Below are positions 15,489 to 18,237 of a DNA stretch of 18,237 nucleotides, one piece after another. The position numbers and the translations under genes were made by a program. The number at the start of each line of letters is the position of its first letter. Within the stretch, counting starts at the first letter, position 1. The notes below the pieces were generated by a model. It did no database searches and was not told the DNA's origin. It saw nothing but the letters and a program-made list of their open reading frames with translations. Source of the stretch: DATKZH01 sp964475955 (GTDB lineage Bacteria > Planctomycetota > Planctomycetia > Pirellulales > Thermoguttaceae); assembly GCA_964475955.1 (NCBI GenBank), contig CAYYZY010000161.1, positions 1 through 18,237 on the forward strand, written 5' to 3'.

Positions 15489-15731
15489 GACCTCGGAGGA
15501 GAACGTCCACCGCTCGGGCGTCGCCAGCGTGTCGCCGCGGCAGGTGACCTCGGCCGTCACACGGTTCAGAAACTGGGGGCGGACCCGCTTGCGGTAGTCG
15601 ATGCGGAGCACGGCCCGGCCGTCGTCGCCGGCCCTGCGCTCGACCGTCAGCGCGCCGATCCGCCCGCCGTGCCCGCGGATCGCGCCGAGCGTGTACACGC
15701 CGTAAGCGAGCTTCCAGTCGCCGCGCGGATC
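15489..15731 (-). pseudogene. fragment of an unidentified gene, both ends missing
   Basis: About 81 codons on the minus strand keep a clear coding signature with almost all codons ending in G or C and a protein-like sequence (DPRGDWKLAYGVYTLG, then RIDYRKRV, FLNRVTAEVTC, ATPERWTFSSEV). It has no start codon or signal peptide at its left junction, which falls 22 bp after the DUF1080 stop in a different frame. After SSEV the sequence decays into Arg/Gly/Ser-rich text and runs into the antisense of the ferredoxin-like gene. It looks like the remnant of a gene that once followed DUF1080. The family cannot be named with certainty. Confidence 0.5.
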
Positions 15732-15753
15732 GTGCGCGACCCGCGCGCTTCTC

Positions 15754-16428
15754 TCACTTCTTGCTCTTAAGCGGCTTGATCCGGACGTTGCGATAGGCCA
15801 CGGTCGCCCCGTGGTCCTGGAAGCCGATGTGGCCATCGCGCTTGAAGTCCTTGATCGCCGTGCGGAACTTGTTTCGCGTGCCGTCGGGGTTCCTGTGCGG
15901 CTCGGTCCACCGGTTGAGGTCCATGGCGATGATCTTCTCGCCGTTGAGCGTGACGGTCAGCTCGTTGTCGAGCGCCATGATCGACAGCGCGTTCCACGCG
16001 TCCGCCTTGCACACGTCCTTGGTCGGCGCCAGGCAGTCGTAGACCGCGCCGCAGCTTCCCTTGGAGGGGTTTTTCCTGGGCGTGTAGATCTGGATTTCGA
16101 GGCCCGTCTGGACCGGGTCCTTCGGATTGTCGGTGCGGATGAAGACGCCGCTGTTGCCCTCGGTGCGGAACTCGAGTTCGAGCAGGAAATCGTCGAAACG
16201 TTCCTTGGTCCAGATGTACCCGGCGCGGCCTTGTCGCACCAGGGCGCCGTCCTGGAGCACCCAGCCGGGCTTGGGCGGGTTGCCGGAGCCGTCGTGCCAG
16301 GCGGAGAGGTCGCCGCCGATCAGGTCGCGCCAGGCGTCGCCCTCCGCGCCCAGCGCCGTCCCGCCGACCAGCGCCGCGGTTGCACAGAAGACGCCCAGCC
16401 AGACCAGCCCGTTGCCACGATCGCTCAT
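15754..16428 (-). CDS. exported DUF1080 protein (3-keto-disaccharide hydrolase-like, LamG-type fold)
   Basis: A 224-residue exported protein. The signal peptide is residues 1 to about 28 (cleavage at ALGA/EGD). The rest is a DUF1080 beta-jellyroll: DLIGGDLSAWHDG, WVLQDGALVRQG, YIWTKERFDDFLLELEFRTEGNSG (broken here), VFIRTD, TGLEIQIY, NALSIMALDNELTVTLNGEKI and a C-terminal GHIGFQDHGATVAYRNVRIKPL. Members of this abundant planctomycete family bind or hydrolyse sugars outside the cytoplasm, including 3-keto-disaccharides; the substrate here is inferred only. GGGAG seven bases before the ATG at 16428 supports that start over an upstream in-frame ATG at 16506. A gene fragment follows on the same strand. 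Confidence 0.9.
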   Translation of the reverse strand: MSDRGNGLVWLGVFCATAALVGGTALGAEGDAWRDLIGGDLSAWHDGSGNPPKPGWVLQDGALVRQGRAGYIWTKERFDDFLLELEFRTEGNSGVFIRTDNPKDPVQTGLEIQIYTPRKNPSKGSCGAVYDCLAPTKDVCKADAWNALSIMALDNELTVTLNGEKIIAMDLNRWTEPHRNPDGTRNKFRTAIKDFKRDGHIGFQDHGATVAYRNVRIKPLKSKK

Positions 16429-16527
16429 GATGGATCTCCCAAGATGTTGAAACGTCTCTTGCCCCGGAAGGTCCTTCATTGTCCTTCCGCCGCCGGCGCC
16501 CGTCAAGAAGCCGCTTGCGGCGCCCCC

Positions 16528-16585
16528 GGTACGGCCGCGCCCGACGGGACGGTACGGCCGCGCCCGACGGGACGGTACGGAACGG
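16528..16585. repeat. 23-bp tandem repeat, about 2.5 copies
   Basis: The unit begins GGTACGGCCGCGCCCGACGG and repeats exactly at 16528 and 16551, with a third partial copy starting at 16574 that turns into a REP-like unit. It lies in non-coding DNA upstream of DUF1080. Confidence 0.7.
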
Positions 16586-16604
16586 CCTGCGTGCCGCTGC
16601 GGAA
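16579..16604. repeat. degenerate REP-like unit
   Basis: GGAACGGCCTGCGTGCCG resembles the second half of one arm of the 12223-12294 element. It directly abuts the 23-bp tandem repeat. Confidence 0.35.
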
Positions 16605-16786
16605 TCTCCGGGTTGGCGGAACGCGGAGGGGGGTGTCCGGCTCAGGATGTGTCAGCCGGTCACGCACGGCGATTCGGGCGAAGGGCGCGGCCGGCCTGGT
16701 CCGCCACGCCGTTCGCTGCGCTTGGGAGCGCGCCACGCGGAATTCGTCAGGCTATTCAGACACGGGGCCTTACCCCCGCCCGGGTC

Positions 16787-17368
16787 CTACGGCCCCTCCT
16801 CACGCACCAGGCGGCTGATTTGTTTGAACTCGGGGGTGCCGGCGACCTGGCACCATTCGAAGAGGGCGGCTTCGGTGGTCGTCAGCGTGGCGCCGGCGGA
16901 CTCCATGCGCGCCAGGGCCGTGCGGTAGTCGATCTCGTAGCGCGAGCCGACCGCGTCGACCGCCACGTAGACGTTCCAGGCCTCGGCCAGCAGGTCGAGC
17001 ACCGACTGCTGCACGCAGACGTGCGTCTCCATTCCGCACACCAGCAGCTTGTGAACGCCCCGGCCCTCCAGCTCGCGGAAAAGCTGTGGGCAGCCGCCGC
17101 AACTGAAGGTCAACTTCGAGGGGATCTCGCCCAGGCGCTCGGCCAGTTCGGCGACGGTCGGGCCGAGCCCTCGGGGGTACTGTTCGGTGGCGACCACGGG
17201 CAGGCCGAGAACGGCGGCCCCGTCGATCAGCCGGCGCACGTTCCATACCAGCCGCGCGTGGCCGGCAATGGCCGGGACGAGCCGCTCCTGCACGTCGACG
17301 ACGACCAGGGCCGTGTCGCCGGGCGACATCATCACCGGACTTCGCGGGAGGGAGTCGGCTTCGCTCAT
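16787..17368 (-). CDS. isochorismatase-family cysteine hydrolase
   Basis: A 193-residue cytoplasmic hydrolase. The catalytic triad of the family is visible as D25 (VVVDVQERL), K85 (IPSKLTFSC) and C118 in the GMETHVCVQQS loop. Residues TEQYPRGLGPT (61-71) match the conserved TEQ-Y-P-x-GLG segment of YcaC/isochorismatase-like hydrolases. These enzymes cleave amide or ester bonds of small molecules; the substrate is not assignable here. The start at 17368 gives the usual family length; no strong SD is visible. The upstream in-frame start at 17431 would add a basic tail with no family match. It stands alone between two repeat-rich gaps. Confidence 0.9.
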   Translation of the reverse strand: MSEADSLPRSPVMMSPGDTALVVVDVQERLVPAIAGHARLVWNVRRLIDGAAVLGLPVVATEQYPRGLGPTVAELAERLGEIPSKLTFSCGGCPQLFRELEGRGVHKLLVCGMETHVCVQQSVLDLLAEAWNVYVAVDAVGSRYEIDYRTALARMESAGATLTTTEAALFEWCQVAGTPEFKQISRLVREEGP

Positions 17369-17488
17369 GGCCGGAAGCATACCGGGCGACGGTCCGGCAC
17401 GCCAGGGGTCGCGCGCGGAACCCGGACGCATCGAAGGACCACACGACGAACAGGCGTCGGGACTTCGTCGTGGAGCACGATGTCGTGG

Positions 17489-17576
17489 GGCACGTTTCTA
17501 ACGTGCCTGGCACGATGGAATCGTGCCCCACGTAGCACGATGGAATCGTGCCCCACGTAGCACGATGGAATCGTGC
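17489..17576. repeat. array of small hairpins, including a 25-bp tandem repeat in three copies
   Basis: First is GGCACGTT-TCT-AACGTGCC (17489-17507), a perfect 8-bp stem. Then GCACGAT-GGA-ATCGTGC occurs three times, at 17510, 17535 and 17560, in a 25-bp period with CCCACGTA between copies. Each copy is a self-complementary hairpin with a 3-nt loop. A diverged copy of the first two hairpins is at about 14286. Confidence 0.75.
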
Positions 17577-17616
17577 CCCATGTATTGCATTGGCTGGTCG
17601 ATCCTCGGCGCGCGAC

Positions 17617-17648
17617 AGCGCCCACGAGGTTCGCACCTCGTGGGCGCT
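17617..17648. repeat. perfect 14-bp-stem palindrome
   Basis: AGCGCCCACGAGGT (17617-17630), loop TCGC and ACCTCGTGGGCGCT (17635-17648) form a perfect stem. It lies about 80 bp after the SHD1 stop and could terminate that transcript, but no T-tract follows on the minus strand, so a dispersed palindromic repeat is equally likely. Confidence 0.55.
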
Positions 17649-17728
17649 ATGAAGTCCTCGGCACCGGGCGCCGCCGCCCGGGCCGGCGGATTGTTCCCCG
17701 CAGTCGAGTTGGATGGGCCGGCGATCGG

Positions 17729-18237
17729 CTACCGCATGGCGACCGAGGCGAGGCGATTGCGGAGGTAAAGCTGGTCGACCTGGCTCAGCCGCTCCATGGC
17801 GACGCGGAGGTAGCGGCCGTCGGGCCTGATCAGGCGGACCTTGTCCGCATCCAGGGCGGCCACGAATTTGGCCTGCACCGCGTACCGGCCGGTATCGTCG
17901 GTCCAGGTGCGCAGCTCATGTCCGTTGCTGGCGAACGGGTCTTCCTTGGCGGCGGGCTTCTCCTCGGCAGCCGGCTTCTCGGCCGGGGCCGGCTTTTCCG
18001 GCGGGGCGGGCGGCGCCACGGGCTCCTCCTCGGGAGCGGGCGGCGGTTCGGGCTTCTTGGCCGGGGCGGGCTCAGGGGCCTTCTCGGCGGCCTTTTCGGC
18101 CGCTTTCGGCTCGGGGGCCGGCGCTTCGGCTTTTTCCTTGGCGGGGGCCGGAGCCGGTTTCTTCTCCGGGGCGGGCTTCTCCGGCTTGGGTTCCGGGGCC
18201 TTTTCCTCGGGCGCCGGGGGCTTTTCCGCCATTTCCG
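17729..18237 (-). CDS. SHD1-domain protein with Pro/Ala/Lys/Glu-rich linker (may be partial at right edge)
   Basis: The minus-strand frame reaches the right edge. An ATG at 18232 would give 167 residues, but the frame stays open to the last base, so the true start may lie outside. Residues 1-95 are low complexity, a repeated Pro/Ala/Lys/Glu pattern (KPAPEKKPAPAPAKEKAEAP and similar) that is likely extended and disordered. Residues 106-160 form an SHD1 (SLA1 homology domain 1) module: LRTWTDDTGRYAVQAKFVAA, then DKVRLIRPDGRYLRVAMERLS and QVDQLYL. SHD1 is common in planctomycete proteins and rare in other bacteria, supporting the host assignment. Its role there is unknown; a binding function is inferred from its eukaryotic counterpart in Sla1. 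No catalytic domain is in the visible part. Confidence 0.85.
   Translation of the reverse strand, partial: EMAEKPPAPEEKAPEPKPEKPAPEKKPAPAPAKEKAEAPAPEPKAAEKAAEKAPEPAPAKKPEPPPAPEEEPVAPPAPPEKPAPAEKPAAEEKPAAKEDPFASNGHELRTWTDDTGRYAVQAKFVAALDADKVRLIRPDGRYLRVAMERLSQVDQLYLRNRLASVAMR

Larger units (their letters stand above)
16429..16786. other. intergenic region with tandem repeat
   Basis: This lies between two minus-strand genes, DUF1080 and the isochorismatase-like gene. It holds the 23-bp tandem repeat (16528-16585) and a REP-like unit (16579-16604). The remaining sequence is GC-rich without a supported gene. Confidence 0.4.
17369..17728. other. repeat-rich intergenic region
   Basis: This lies between the isochorismatase-like gene and the SHD1 gene. 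It holds the tandem hairpin array (17489-17576) and the long palindrome (17617-17648). No gene is supported. Confidence 0.5.

Noticed and set aside
14079..15836. 585-codon minus-strand frame
   Set aside because: Only codons about 36-116 look coding (kept as a gene remnant); the rest is antisense to the ferredoxin-like gene.
16503..16736. Small minus-strand frame upstream of DUF1080
   Set aside because: Low-complexity Arg/Pro translation and overlap with the tandem repeat; no SD.
17489..17576. CRISPR-like array
   Set aside because: Repeats are directly adjacent with no variable spacers and no cas genes.
1..18237. sigma54 (-24/-12) promoters as targets of the NtrC-type regulator
   Set aside because: Several TGGCAC matches were seen by eye, but none had a TTGC-like -12 element at the right spacing in an intergenic region.

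Overview
The window is high-GC DNA with gene content typical of the Planctomycetota, probably Pirellulales-like. The evidence is an SHD1 (SLA1 homology 1) protein behind a Pro/Ala/Lys/Glu-rich linker, an exported DUF1080 protein, an exported DUF5060 glycosidase-like protein, a PQQ-type beta-propeller, a PEGA-domain lipoprotein and a PP2C phosphatase with a membrane tail. This placement is inferred from families; there is no rRNA or marker gene to confirm it. No tRNA, rRNA, CRISPR array, transposase or integrase was seen.

Left part (1-5155, minus strand). A small, compositionally different membrane-protein ORF sits at the edge. Next come a sigma54-dependent response regulator and its overlapping membrane histidine kinase, read kinase first. 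A PP2C-type Ser/Thr phosphatase with a membrane anchor lies upstream on the same strand. Together this is a signalling block. The regulator has no ATG, GTG or TTG at the correct start: its first receiver strand and acidic pair lie upstream of the first GTG, and the best start is an ATC behind a strong Shine-Dalgarno.

Middle part (5385-8067). A PEGA lipoprotein (plus strand) faces a tandem set of three small exported proteins (minus strand). These are extremely rich in His, Tyr, Gly and Arg and appear to be diverged paralogs: similar leader regions with the same SD, signal peptides, a related motif just after cleavage, and in two of them the same aromatic C-terminus and the same downstream hairpin. 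This is the most likely undescribed system here.

Right part (8543-18237). Single genes or small units follow: a PQQ-like exported beta-propeller (+), a GNAT-like acetyltransferase (-), an NAD-dependent epimerase (+), the DUF5060 glycosidase-like protein (-), a Cys-rich dicluster ferredoxin-like protein (+), a DUF1080 protein (-) followed by a broken gene fragment, an isochorismatase-family hydrolase (-), and an SHD1 protein reaching the right edge (-). Gaps between these genes carry several palindromic repeat families: a REPIN-like inverted pair at 12223-12294 with partial relatives at 14453 and 16579, a 25-bp tandem hairpin array at 17489-17576 with a diverged relative near 14286, a 23-bp tandem repeat at 16528, and a 14-bp-stem palindrome at 17617.
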